Of a stretch of DNA of 64,000 nt, positions 10,301 to 17,544 are shown one piece after another. The stretch is from Stutzerimonas stutzeri (lineage in GTDB: Bacteria > Pseudomonadota > Gammaproteobacteria > Pseudomonadales > Pseudomonadaceae). The DNA lies in assembly GCF_019090095.1 (NCBI RefSeq), contig NZ_JAGQFP010000001.1, positions 930,001-994,000 of the forward strand, in the 5' to 3' direction. The notes under the pieces were generated by a model. That model had not been told where the DNA came from. It ran no database searches and was given only the letters and a program-made list of their open reading frames with translations. The first letter of the stretch is position 1. Every line of letters starts with the position of its first letter. The position numbers and the translations under genes are program-made.

Positions 10301-10629
10301 ACTGGATCCTGAATCGGATGCTTCCATCGGACGAACACCTGGTCGTAGTCGAGATAGACATCAACCTTGTCAGCTAGTCGGACCTCGACGCCCTCCCCAT
10401 CATCCTCGCGCACCCGCCCGATGCGCCACTGATCGCTCAGTTCGTCGTAAGTGAAGACTCGGGTGTTACGTCCCAATCGCTTGGGCATGACTGAAGAAAA
10501 CGGGACCTCCGTACGGCGCCGGCCATCGCTCGCTGGGTAATCGAAATATTCAACCAAGGCGCGCGTGCCCTCACGGTGCACAAGCTTGCACAGGCCATCT
10601 CTTTCGGAATCCTTCACTAAACAGAACAT
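7348..10629 (-). CDS. dpdE: DpdE-like SNF2/RapA-type helicase
   Basis: A 1093-aa SNF2-family ATPase and first gene of the operon. I chose the ATG at 10629 because AGAGG sits about six bases upstream; an in-frame GTG at 10677 has no such site. Helicase motifs: I, DEVGLGKT (about 177-184); II, DEAH (about 258-261); III, LLLSATP; V-VI, EEGINLQGGNKVLVHFDLP and NRIEQRMGRVDRYG. The layout is that of RapA/HepA-like swivelling ATPases with a small beta-rich N-terminal part. The C-terminal 90 residues are a charged, Glu/Arg/Ala-rich probable coiled coil. DpdE is a core member of the restriction half of Dpd islands. The gene uses many more AT-ending codons than the catabolic genes to the right, consistent with horizontal origin. 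Confidence 0.82.
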   Translation of the reverse strand: MFCLVKDSERDGLCKLVHREGTRALVEYFDYPASDGRRRTEVPFSSVMPKRLGRNTRVFTYDELSDQWRIGRVREDDGEGVEVRLADKVDVYLDYDQVFVRWKHPIQDPVDFLSNFVTETPLFAEARSGFLRNYLEQRGSAFGISALLSSSIELESHQVDVIRRVLTDHSQRYLLADEVGLGKTIEAGVIIRQAVLDDLRNHRVLVLVPPALVTQWQNELIVRFGLSEFIGESVLVLAQEDNEQLREVLPNLSMLVIDEAHHLADPLAGEATQDLYRVISDVAQHIDRLLLLSATPILRNEPGFLRMLHLLDPVVYPLDDLESFHAKIVNRQALAEAVAALDPSNSFFMDSVLEDLSERIPNDSRLVQLAGALKEKLLELPDEDDPEFCASVRQLRAHISETYRLNRRILRNRRSQVGGLTPERKGVQVWKVGDSAMARLESVLEDWRVSASLSIYQEGNVAAQELGAFYWSAVCALFEDLIGLRQLCLERQRGIGSDSISSFIGEEEFLEAVICAIDNDEWMATRLDQLYRGIRLLPESTKVVVFCSNETVTDKVFAYLKSNGIYTVRHNINIDESTEASWRDFLTDSSIRVIVCDHNAEEGINLQGGNKVLVHFDLPLQPNRIEQRMGRVDRYGAGSSIQSYVLLNECAPMQTAWFGILDQGWGIFNQSISSLQYLVEAELGDLKEAMIHGGAEALGALRERLAGPTGLVARELKLIDQQDALDQLSPVPEAELDELFEVDSDWRTIRDTMMYWIEHTLLFRKVVEQIRPGTQLVDEPFRFHYFSPDGDKKPPTLISSSGFIGDFLGAIDFDAPGSRSTRPQSYPYVVHRPTAVRRKVRPLRYGTEFIEAIKSFSEADDRGRSYAMWRQVFDHFPSSEIRLCFRFDFVIESCLDAAVAVLTANQKQSSEAARAVLARRGDSLFGPTVMQVWVDEDGDELSEDFIERFLMPEYAKRGGNGYIDKNLETPYFRAFRRMAPDTFTNWKERCERMRDRALAIMRAKPELKERQRSALDRALAEDEVRYAQLQARIQSLQGREAEAEARQLKLEQALNEAVHRGITSPSVKVDVAGVVFLTSEPVSIIQRHVQEDA

Positions 10630-11179
10630 GATGCCTCTTGCGTCTGTAAACCAGAGCGGGAGAAGTAGCTTTGGCACTTCCCTAGCTGCCGATGTTTCCC
10701 TGACAGTCGCCTATGAGTTGCTGCTCTGCAATCGGAGCGGATATTCAACAAGCCCCATGCCACTCACGGGACAGTGCAGGATCAAATCTTATCCACTGAT
10801 CAACCTAAAAAAGCTGCAGGCGATGTTTTTCTGCCAGTATGGTTGGAACCTATCCTGATCGTCTACCTCGACCACTCCCCCCCCAACTACGCCACAGTAG
10901 GTTGCCATCCTAAAACCCCCGGGCTAGAGTGCTCCCGTCGTGGTCAATCCCACGACCGGGCGTGAGAACCCAGACGTTGTCCAAGGCGCGGTAGCGCCAT
11001 AGTGCAAAGCCAATGGTTATCCGTTGTGCTACTGCATATCTATGGCGGGCCGTGTGAGGCAGGCTTTTGCCTGGCCGGTTCCCTTGGACGCCGGTTTCTC
11101 ACCCTTGCACGGTCCGCCTCCTATGCTCGTGAGAAGGCTGGTAGGCGGCTCCTTAACCCGTCCAAGGAGCATAAGGAAA
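10630..11179. other. Divergent intergenic region between Dpd operon and island module
   Basis: About 550 bases without a convincing gene, between dpdE (leftward) and the small island ORFs (rightward). It must hold the Dpd operon promoter, but no clear -35/-10 pair stands out. A hairpin with arms GTCGTGG (10937-10943) and CCACGAC (10950-10956) lies mid-region without a T-tract. The stretch 11040-11150 has several short inverted repeats, including CAGGC-tttt-GCCTG near 11060, and could be a structured leader for the island genes. Confidence 0.5.
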
Positions 11180-11266
11180 ATGCGCTACCCCTTTTTTACC
11201 CGAGAGCTCCGCCTTGGGCTTCAGGTCTTGCTGTCCACCTCTGAGCAGGAGGTGCGCCATGGCTGA
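11180..11266 (+). CDS. Possible 28-aa leader peptide
   Basis: A 28-codon ORF with AAGGA-type sequence upstream (11164-11178) and a TGA overlapping the ATG of the next gene at 11259. The overlap and ribosome site suggest a translated leader or a small coupled protein. The product starts MRYPFFTRELRLGLQ and has no recognised motif. It may equally be an incidental ORF. Confidence 0.4.
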   Translation: MRYPFFTRELRLGLQVLLSTSEQEVRHG

Positions 11267-11528
11267 GTTCGAATCCTGCGTTGTACCTTTTCCGCTGCAG
11301 CGAAGCCCGCTGCATGAATCCGAACGCTCTCCCCTACCCTCTGAAGCGGCCGCTGAACTGCGCGGCGTCATGCTCGGCAATCTGCTCGATCAACTGGCTG
11401 AACCTGACGGCTTACAGCCGACAGACTTGCGCGTGCGGATCGCGGCTTATTCAGCTCTGGCTCTGCTCGATGAAATGGTCGTGCTCTATCGCCGCGCCCT
11501 CTCCGAAGTGCGAGGAGGTGCCAGATGA
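11259..11528 (+). CDS. Island hypothetical protein, 89 aa
   Basis: The ATG at 11259 follows GCAGGAGG with good spacing and overlaps the end of the 28-codon ORF. The stop overlaps the next start as ATGA. The C-terminal half (about residues 45-85, LQPTDLRVRIAAYSALALLD) looks helical and amphipathic. I do not recognise the family. Its neighbours (QslA-like protein and RadC) are typical of Pseudomonas integrative elements, so it is probably an island housekeeping or regulatory protein. Confidence 0.65.
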   Translation: MAEFESCVVPFPLQRSPLHESERSPLPSEAAAELRGVMLGNLLDQLAEPDGLQPTDLRVRIAAYSALALLDEMVVLYRRALSEVRGGAR

Positions 11529-11872
11529 GCAAGGGTGTGATGACCTGCCTTCCACCTAACGACGGCCATCCTGGTATAGAGATCACCTGGGCTACCGACT
11601 GCAGAGAGGCATTCGACCAGGGCGTGAAACTGGCACAGACCTGGCTCGATAATGCTCGCAGCGGATGGCTCTGGGCAGTGATGATCGCGGAGCGCGATCT
11701 GCTGCCCTGCGCTATTGAGAGGCGAGCTTTTGAAGTGGGTTTCCTGAGCCGTATCCACCAGCGCATGTACTCGCATCTTCGCTGCGGTGAGCAGGCCGAG
11801 ATCTATACCGCGGGTGATTGCTTTGGCCACAGAAAGACCCTGACGCTCACAGGAGCGAGCTGTCAGGGCTGA
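11525..11872 (+). CDS. QslA-family protein (LasR anti-activator-like)
   Basis: A 115-aa protein whose central block (WLDNARSGWLWAVMIAERD, then AFEVGFLSRIHQRM) matches my memory of the QslA family. QslA (PA1244 in P. aeruginosa) binds LasR and stops it from dimerising and binding DNA, raising the quorum threshold. The length fits QslA closely. It is translationally coupled to the 89-aa gene by an ATGA overlap. QslA-domain proteins are also found on Pseudomonas genomic islands beside RadC genes, where their partner is unknown; this copy is likely of that type rather than the core-genome QslA. The domain call is fairly good; the LasR role is inference. Confidence 0.68.
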   Translation: MSKGVMTCLPPNDGHPGIEITWATDCREAFDQGVKLAQTWLDNARSGWLWAVMIAERDLLPCAIERRAFEVGFLSRIHQRMYSHLRCGEQAEIYTAGDCFGHRKTLTLTGASCQG

Positions 11873-11880
11873 CCTGAGCC

Positions 11881-12048
11881 ATGGCAAATGCCAAGAAGTG
11901 GTCTGTTAAAACAGACCAGGAAGGAAGGTTCTGAGCTAACGGAGTGCAGGGTCAGCGTACTGACTATTTGCACTTCGTTAGCCCAGAGACCGGAGAATAT
12001 TTCGGTAGCGGCCATCAGCCAAACGTTTTGATGGGGCACTGGCTTTAA
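11881..12048 (+). pseudogene. Small ORF interrupted by an in-frame TGA
   Basis: An ATG at 11881 opens 17 codons (MANAKKWSVKTDQEGRF) and hits TGA at 11932-11934. The same frame then continues without interruption for 37 codons to TAA at 12046-12048, with protein-like composition (DYLHFVSPETGEYFGSG). This looks like one 55-residue island protein broken by a nonsense mutation. The direct repeat begins inside it at 11995, so the second copy at 58695 keeps only the tail of the frame. Product unknown. Confidence 0.45.
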
Positions 12049-12361
12049 GTGGCTACCAGCCTCGTTCCTGTTCCGTTGCTGGTGCAGGCCATGGCTGCAT
12101 TTCTGCTGCTCGCCAACAACGCCTCTGGGCGTTTTAGGCTGTACCGATAGAGCCTGCGCGCTTCGCTTGCTGGTGGCGCCTGTGAGATCGTTGTAATGGC
12201 GGTCTTGCTGTTTCCTCTCACCCTATCACGGCGTTCTCGCCGTCAAGGGCTGCACGCGCTTCGCGCGCTTGCGGCAGGGCCGGCTATCGCCCCCTGACTG
12301 CTGCGCTGCGTCGTGCTGGGCCGGTTCCGGGCAATTCCGCCCGAGCAACTGGAGCATGATC

Positions 12362-12868
12362 ATGTCGCAGCTTTCTCTAGCCTTTGACGCTTCGCTGATG
12401 ATTCGCGACGAGCAAGGTCGCTATCTGCCTGCCACTGCAGAACAGATCCTGGACGCTGCTCGCAAGGTGATCGATCAGAAGGTTCAGCGAGGCGCAGCCT
12501 TCACGTCTTCGGAGCTGGTCAAGGAGTACTTGATCGCGAAGCTGGGTGGCTTTGAGCACGAGGTTTTCTCAACACTGTTTCTGGATGCCAAGCATCGCCT
12601 CATACAGTACGTCGAGATGTTTCGCGGCACCATCGACAGTGCGTCTGTGTACCCACGCGAGGTGGTCAAGGAAGCACTGCGCCTGAATGCAGCTGCAGTG
12701 ATCTTCGCGCACAACCATCCAAGCGGAAATCCAGAGCCAAGCCAGGCTGACAAGGTACTCACACAACGTTTGAAAGAAGCCTTGGCGCTGGTAGATGTCC
12801 GCTCGCTGGATCACATCATCGTGGCAGGCCAACGCACCGCATCTTTCGCTGAGCTTGGGTTGCTATGA
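12362..12868 (+). CDS. radC: RadC-family JAB/MPN protein, copy 1
   Basis: 168 aa from the ATG at 12362, with GGAG at 12351-12354; an ATG two codons earlier is too close to that site. The C-terminal JAB/MPN domain carries the metalloprotease-like motif HNHPSGNPEPSQAD (about residues 117-130). The usual N-terminal helix-hairpin-helix of chromosomal RadC (about 220 aa) is missing, as is normal for the short RadC proteins of integrative elements. Despite the name, a role in DNA repair is not established for this family. Eight residues differ from copy 2 at 59062. The gene ends just before a strong hairpin terminator. Confidence 0.88.
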   Translation: MSQLSLAFDASLMIRDEQGRYLPATAEQILDAARKVIDQKVQRGAAFTSSELVKEYLIAKLGGFEHEVFSTLFLDAKHRLIQYVEMFRGTIDSASVYPREVVKEALRLNAAAVIFAHNHPSGNPEPSQADKVLTQRLKEALALVDVRSLDHIIVAGQRTASFAELGLL

Positions 12869-12871
12869 ACC

Positions 12872-12893
12872 AAGGGGGCTGAGCCCCCTTTTT
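12872..12893. terminator. Intrinsic terminator after radC copy 1
   Basis: Arms AAGGGGGC and GCCCCCTT around a TGA loop, followed by further T residues on the plus strand. The hairpin is A/T-flanked on both sides, so it could serve both radC and the converging minus-strand ORF. Confidence 0.85.
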
Positions 12894-12904
12894 GCTGCGC
12901 CCTT

Positions 12905-13016
12905 TCAGGCATGCCCAGTGTGTATAGCCGGCCCATCTGCCCTCGCTGCCAGCCCCACCGTCCAGTGGCCGCCGCTCTCATGGATCAGGTGCAGCAGGTC
13001 GTAAGATCTGATCTCA
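12905..13016 (-). pseudogene. C-terminal fragment of an island ORF, copy 1
   Basis: A minus-strand frame ending at 12905 encodes a conserved-looking tail, IRSYDLLHLIHESGGHWTVGLAA. The same tail occurs in copy 2, with conservative changes and mostly silent or conservative codon changes, so it was under protein-level selection. No start is present in frame within the repeat here; the frame simply runs out at the repeat edge. It is probably the 3' end of a gene cut off by the rearrangement. Family unknown. Confidence 0.45.
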
Positions 13017-13020
13017 TCAT

Positions 13021-13077
13021 AATTAAAATAACAGTCGTTGTTTTAATTTGGCTTAGCTGATAGCTTGCCTATCAGCT
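13021..13077. repeat. Two adjacent palindromes at the cargo edge
   Basis: Eight bases after the repeat ends there is an imperfect palindrome with arms AATTAAAA (13021-13028) and TTTTAATT (13041-13048). A perfect 9-bp-arm hairpin follows: AGCTGATAG (13055-13063), loop CTTGC, CTATCAGCT (13069-13077). They are AT-rich relative to the surroundings. They could be operator sites, a transposon-end relic or a structured leader; nothing in the sequence decides. Confidence 0.6.
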
Positions 13078-13425
13078 CAGTGATATTCCGAGGAGTAAGC
13101 GTCATACACAATTCTCTGGGAAGGGCGCTCCCTCTGATCAAGGGCCTTCTGAGCGAAGAGTAACGGGCCCGGTTTCGAGAGACGCACAACTGCAGGTGGT
13201 CAGCCATGCCCCTCTTCAACCGCTCGATAGGACACCCGTTTAGTCAAATCGTCGCCCCTCTACCCTTCGCACAGCCTTTTGCCAACCTCTGGGGCTAGAA
13301 GAGCGCACTGAGCAGGTACCCCTCAAAACTGGTGACCGTGGGGCAAATGCGCTCAGGCGCCAGAATATGCCCTGGTTGATTGCACTCCCCGTATCACAAT
13401 AAACATCAGTCACAAGGAACCATCC

Positions 13426-13722
13426 ATGGCCACCCTGATCGTGAGCTACCCCCTGGCCAGAGGCTCTTTCTTCGACCGCAAGTACTACATGTCTACACAC
13501 ATCCCACTTGCTCAAGCTGCGTGGAACGAGCTCGGACTGCAATCAGCCGAAGTCCTCGCCCCGGCTGCTGGCCTGCAGCCGCTCGCGGGAATGATCATTC
13601 TGCGTTTCAAGGATCAGGCCAGCATTGATGCTGCGCTCGAATCACCTGCAACGGCCAGAGTCATCAGCGATGTGGCGAACTTCAGTAACATCCGCCCTTC
13701 GTTCTTCCGCGCCAACGACTGA
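13426..13722 (+). CDS. EthD-domain protein
   Basis: A 98-aa protein with AAGGA seven bases before its ATG. The pattern LIVSYPLARGSFFDRKYYMSTHIPLAQ is the EthD/dimeric alpha-beta barrel signature, and the length is the family norm (about 100 aa). EthD proteins are small ferredoxin-fold dimers found beside catabolic operons; EthD itself is needed for ethyl tert-butyl ether degradation by an unknown mechanism. Here it precedes a TetR regulator and stands at the left end of a catabolic region. Role in this pathway unknown. Confidence 0.75.
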   Translation: MATLIVSYPLARGSFFDRKYYMSTHIPLAQAAWNELGLQSAEVLAPAAGLQPLAGMIILRFKDQASIDAALESPATARVISDVANFSNIRPSFFRAND

Positions 13723-13959
13723 CCCACACCCGGCAATTTTCCCAATCCGCGGCGTTGTTTCTGCTAAGGCAAGACCTGGCATGGTCCCGCATCAGGTCGT
13801 CAACCAAAGCCGGACTGTCCAGCGATCGTTCACTCGGATCTTCCTCCTAGCCAGTCCAGAGAGCGACAGGGTGCGTTCAACTGATAATTTCCATATGCTG
13901 TCGGCCGTGTCAGTACTCCCATCGAAGATTGGTGATCCAACCCGGTCCGCTTCCCACCT

Positions 13960-14670
13960 ATGTCCGACTCACAATCCACGCCCGTTCCGAATAGCACAAG
14001 GAAAGCGCAGAAAAGCGCAGCAGAGTCCTCGACACGCCGTGGACGCCCGACAGGGGATCACAATGCGAAACGGGCCGAGCTGCTCTCTGCTGCCATTATG
14101 GTCATCGCGCAAGAGGGCTATGCAGGCGCCTCGTTGCGGAGAGTGGCGCGACAGGCCGGCTGCACGACTGGAACCGTGACCTATTACTTCGCCAATAAAG
14201 AGGAAATGGTTGCTGCCGTCGCTCAGAATCTGTTCGATGAGATCGACACGCTGCGGGAGATCAACCAGACGCGGATAGACCTCAAGGCAATAGTCGGCCA
14301 ATGGCTGGATTCAATGAACGGCGATGAGCCAAACAGTTGGCTCGCCTGGCTACAGTTGCTAGCCCACGCACGACATGAACCCGCCTTCGCCAACGTCATA
14401 AAGCAGCGCTACGCACGTTTCCGCGAGGGATTTACAGCTGTATTGAAGGAAGGCCAGAGCCTTGGCCTGATTCGCAATGATATAGCGGCCGATATGCTTG
14501 CCGACCAAATCAGTGCGATGAGCGATGGCTGGATGATGATGATGCCGATCGAGCCCGAGCGATTTAGCACAGAGCGTCGTCAGTCGCTACTCAATGCCCT
14601 CGTCACAATGATCGCACCGCCTAAGCCTGCCCCCAGCAAAGCCCCCAAGAAGAAGGCGTCGGACAATTGA
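13960..14670 (+). CDS. TetR/AcrR-family transcriptional regulator
   Basis: 236 aa. After a polar, Ser/Lys-rich N-terminal tail of about 35 residues comes the TetR DNA-binding domain (about 36-90), with the HTH ASLRRVARQAGCTTGTVTYYFANKEEMV. The C-terminal ligand domain contains an unusual Met run (GWMMMMP), and the protein ends in a Pro/Lys tail (about 215-236). It lies 237 bases downstream of the EthD gene on the same strand and may regulate it or the amine cluster to the right. No classical ribosome site is seen before the ATG. The next upstream in-frame starts are not better. Confidence 0.82.
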   Translation: MSDSQSTPVPNSTRKAQKSAAESSTRRGRPTGDHNAKRAELLSAAIMVIAQEGYAGASLRRVARQAGCTTGTVTYYFANKEEMVAAVAQNLFDEIDTLREINQTRIDLKAIVGQWLDSMNGDEPNSWLAWLQLLAHARHEPAFANVIKQRYARFREGFTAVLKEGQSLGLIRNDIAADMLADQISAMSDGWMMMMPIEPERFSTERRQSLLNALVTMIAPPKPAPSKAPKKKASDN

Positions 14671-14771
14671 GGTCATAAGGTTGTCCCCGCGACAGCCGCT
14701 CAACAGGTGTGACTCACAACGACTCACGGTACCTGGACTGTTTAATGCCCTGTCCGGAAGCACTGTTGCTA

Positions 14772-14918
14772 CTAGTGGTGCCGGAAGACATCACTAAAGC
14801 TGACTATGGGGTAGCCGACCCGAGAGTGGGCTGCGGAGTTCGTGTTCTTGGGCTTCAGGATGTATACGGTGCTCAAGACCATGACTAGGACAAGACAAAA
14901 CAGCACGACACGGCGCAT
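14772..14918 (-). CDS. Small single-span membrane protein, 48 aa
   Basis: The ATG at 14918 is preceded by GGAGGT at optimal spacing, which decides this start over an upstream in-frame GTG. The product begins MRRVVLFCLVLVMVLSTVYIL, a basic start followed by one hydrophobic helix, then a short polar tail. It could be a membrane peptide or a secreted peptide with an uncleaved signal. No family recognised and no obvious partner. Confidence 0.45.
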   Translation of the reverse strand: MRRVVLFCLVLVMVLSTVYILKPKNTNSAAHSRVGYPIVSFSDVFRHH

Positions 14919-15135
14919 GACGTACCTCCAGTGTTGGTGTTTTTTGTTATTGGAGGTTTGAGTCTGCTTCTGCGCACCAGTTAAAAGCTTGACACGCCGC
15001 GCCATAAAATTAGCAATTCATGCCTGGTTACAGAGAGACGATGCGAAGCAACCTCTGGCTCGCTCTCAAGGGCATGGGTATTACCGCCGGCAAGTGCTCA
15101 CTGTAGTGAGCAGCGCGACCTTACCTCTCGAAAAC

Positions 15136-15162
15136 GCAAAAAAAAACGCCCCTTGAGGGGCG
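15136..15162 (-). terminator. Intrinsic terminator, leftward
   Basis: Hairpin arms CGCCCC (15147-15152) and GGGGCG (15157-15162) around TTGA. A run of A residues at 15137-15146 gives a U-tract only on the leftward transcript, so it serves the minus-strand membrane protein/FAD oxidase group. About 170 bases separate it from the last stop; nothing else is seen in that gap. Confidence 0.8.
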
Positions 15163-15335
15163 AAAAAGAGCAGGCTTTCAGCCTACTATGGAGTATTCAT
15201 CTACTGTCGAAACTTACGCTACACCTCCCGCCCGCAAGTTCTCCGTTCAATAAGAGCAGAACGCGCTTGGACTCGACGTAGACATATGCCAAACCAATCA
15301 ATCGAAAGTGGAGTTTCCCACTACTTGGCAGCTGG

Positions 15336-15998
15336 CTAGCGAATCGACACCAGCAATTGAGCATGAACACCCTTTGCGCGCTCAAGCGCAACGTAGGCGT
15401 AATACAACTGAATCCCTGTATAACACCAGGTGATGAAAGCCCAGGTCATGAAAATCATCTGTGTGTCGTCCCCCGGGATCGGGAAAAAGTCGTAAGTGAT
15501 TGCCACCGCCAGGCTTAGGATGGCCCCAAGGGCTGTGGCAGCGGCGTGCAGGCCTTCACCAACTCGCGCCAGCCGCAAGGCGAAATAGGAAAGATACATC
15601 GAATAGATCACCCACATGACCACGTAGAAATACGGGCGCACAGCGTCGAAGAAGTCAGCCATGTACACCACAAAAGTCCCTGCAAACGCAGCCGCGAATA
15701 GCATGACCTCCTTGAAGGCGGACGGCTTGTAATTATGGGTCAGCGCCATGAGACCCAGCGTGGCAATGATTGGCATGCCAAAGCTGCGAGAGAACGAGTC
15801 CAGAAAAAGCGTAATGGCATAGTTGATTTCCGAACTGGTCAACATGGCAAGAGCAAAGTTGGTGGCCGAAAAGGCAACGATCCACCACTCCAGACCGAGT
15901 AGATAATTGTTCTTCTTCATGAACTTGACGCCATAGACCCAACCGGAAATGGCTAGGACAAGGCAACTAACAAACCCGACGGCATATAAAGGTTCCAC
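15336..15998 (-). CDS. Multi-pass membrane protein of unknown function
   Basis: About 220 aa with roughly six to seven hydrophobic segments (for example PLYAVGFVSCLVLAISGWVYG, then VMLFAAAFAGTFVVYMADFF). I place the start at GTG 15998 because GAGGG lies seven bases upstream; an earlier in-frame TTG has no such site. Pairs of aromatic residues line several helices. No transporter motif is recognised. It is the last gene of the amine-metabolism group and lies downstream of the FAD oxidoreductase, so it could carry or sense the substrate. Function not assignable from sequence. Confidence 0.7.
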   Translation of the reverse strand: MEPLYAVGFVSCLVLAISGWVYGVKFMKKNNYLLGLEWWIVAFSATNFALAMLTSSEINYAITLFLDSFSRSFGMPIIATLGLMALTHNYKPSAFKEVMLFAAAFAGTFVVYMADFFDAVRPYFYVVMWVIYSMYLSYFALRLARVGEGLHAAATALGAILSLAVAITYDFFPIPGDDTQMIFMTWAFITWCYTGIQLYYAYVALERAKGVHAQLLVSIR

Positions 15999-16119
15999 AA
16001 GAGCGCCCTCTATCAAACATTGATTTACTTCATCGCCTGACTAATAAGGTTGGCGATGCAGGTTGGATCGGTGGCAGACGTATAGCCCGAGAAACGCCCC
16101 AGCCACGGCTATCACCGAG

Positions 16120-17505
16120 TCAGAAGGACCCTTGCATCTCCTCACTAGCCGCAGCGTTCTTACGAACCTTACGGTCGGTCCATTTGTCGTACTGCCCAAC
16201 CGCCATGAACGCAGTCTTGAGGGCACACCACTGCAATGGCTCAGGCAGAGTTGAAGGTGTCTTGTGCTGCAGCGCTGTCAGAAGAGCGCTCTCCGCACCG
16301 TTGATTCTCTCGGCGAGCAGTTGCCCGATAAACGAATGGGTGGCGAGTCCATGCCCCGAGCAGCCGGCGATATGGAAGATGTTCTGCTGCTTCCCCGTCG
16401 CACCAATTACAGGCAGCGCGTCATAGGCCACGCTGACATAGCCGCTCCAGCAGTGCTGGATACCGAGGTCGCGCAACGTGGGATGGCGCTCGCGCAGCAC
16501 CTGCGCCAATGCGCTGTAGGCACCGTCATCCGGTACGTTGGGGGTTTTTGAGCCATAGACGTAGTTCAGTTTCTTGACGGTCAGGACCATGGTGTTGTGT
16601 GCCGTCAGGCGGTGACTTTCCATGGTCAGGTGCGGCGTAATGATTCCCTCACGGCCACGCCAATCAAGTGAAGCCAGTTGCTTCGGTGACAGCGGTTGGG
16701 TTTCGATTGCCGAGACCCGTATGGGCGCAACCTTGTCACGCAGCAGACCCAACTGCGGCGTGTAGGCATTGGTCGCCAGCACCATGACTGGAGCACTTGC
16801 ACTTCCACGGGCGGTCTTGCAGGTGATGGTCGGCCCCTCGCTGAAGGAAAGTAGCGGGGTTCTTTCGTAGAGTTTCACCCCGGCCTTGATCGCCTCAACG
16901 CGCAGTCCGCTCACGTACTTACCCGGGTTCAACGTGCCACCGCGTTGCTCGCAGCCGAACAGGAAAGCCGGCGGAATACCCCGCCCACGCATCTCGGCCT
17001 GATCCACGAAGCGAGTAACGGAACCCAGCTCGAGACCGAGCTCCATGCTGCGACGTAGCCACTTTTCCTGGGAAGGATGCACCGCCGCCCGGATGACGCC
17101 GGAAGGGGTGTAGTCGCAGTCGATGCCCAGTTCGATCAGCCTTCTTTCCACATAACACACCGCCTCGTCGTAGAAACGGATGAAGGATCTCGCCTTTTCG
17201 AGACCGACGCGTTTGACGAAGAGTTCGAACTCGATTCCCATACTGCCCAGCAGATAGCCGGCATTGCGCCCACTGGAACCGAAGCCGCCGAATTCCTGCT
17301 CCAGCACGATGACCTTTGCGCCGCGAGCGGTCAGTTCGAGCGCCGTAGACAGTCCAGCAAAGCCGGCCCCGACCACTATTACATCAGCGCTGACGTGGCC
17401 CTCCAGTTCCGGCTGCAGGTTACGAGGCCGCTCTACCCAGCCTCCGATGTTGCGAAAGCGCATCGAGCCTGAATCGTTGCTGGCCATTTCATCTCTACGA
17501 CTCAT
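16120..17505 (-). CDS. FAD-dependent amine oxidase-like protein (DAO family)
   Basis: 461 aa from ATG 17505 (AGGAG eight bases upstream); a GTG three codons earlier is less likely. The N-terminal Rossmann motif VIVVGAGFAGLSTALELTARG and the FGGFGSSGRNAGYLLG block are those of DadA/PuuB-type FAD enzymes. The C-terminus has the FAD-closing segment AGCSGHGLATHSF. Such enzymes oxidise secondary amines or amino acids to imines, often gamma-glutamyl-amines or N-alkyl amino acids. Neighbours are an amine transaminase and an imine reductase-like protein, which fits amine/imine chemistry. The substrate cannot be told. A 255-base gap upstream may hold a separate promoter. Confidence 0.82.
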   Translation of the reverse strand: MSRRDEMASNDSGSMRFRNIGGWVERPRNLQPELEGHVSADVIVVGAGFAGLSTALELTARGAKVIVLEQEFGGFGSSGRNAGYLLGSMGIEFELFVKRVGLEKARSFIRFYDEAVCYVERRLIELGIDCDYTPSGVIRAAVHPSQEKWLRRSMELGLELGSVTRFVDQAEMRGRGIPPAFLFGCEQRGGTLNPGKYVSGLRVEAIKAGVKLYERTPLLSFSEGPTITCKTARGSASAPVMVLATNAYTPQLGLLRDKVAPIRVSAIETQPLSPKQLASLDWRGREGIITPHLTMESHRLTAHNTMVLTVKKLNYVYGSKTPNVPDDGAYSALAQVLRERHPTLRDLGIQHCWSGYVSVAYDALPVIGATGKQQNIFHIAGCSGHGLATHSFIGQLLAERINGAESALLTALQHKTPSTLPEPLQWCALKTAFMAVGQYDKWTDRKVRKNAAASEEMQGSF

Positions 17506-17544
17506 GCACTGCACTCCTGGGCCGAGATTGAGTTGTTGTTAATG

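Larger units (their letters stand above)
11995..13013. repeat. Long direct repeat, copy 1 (radC module)
   Basis: This 1,019-bp stretch matches 58695-59713 at a constant offset of 46,700 bases with no insertion or deletion. A hand count gives about 75 mismatches (about 93% identity). It covers the tail of a small ORF, about 360 bases of noncoding leader, radC, its terminator and the tail of a minus-strand ORF. Identity ends abruptly at both sides. Confidence 0.9.

Noticed and set aside
2..10629. Reading the helicase operon as DISARM or BREX
   Set aside because: No methyltransferase, DrmB-type zinc protein, PLD-domain or PglZ/BrxC-like gene is visible, and the DpdH-like N-terminus and gene order fit Dpd better.
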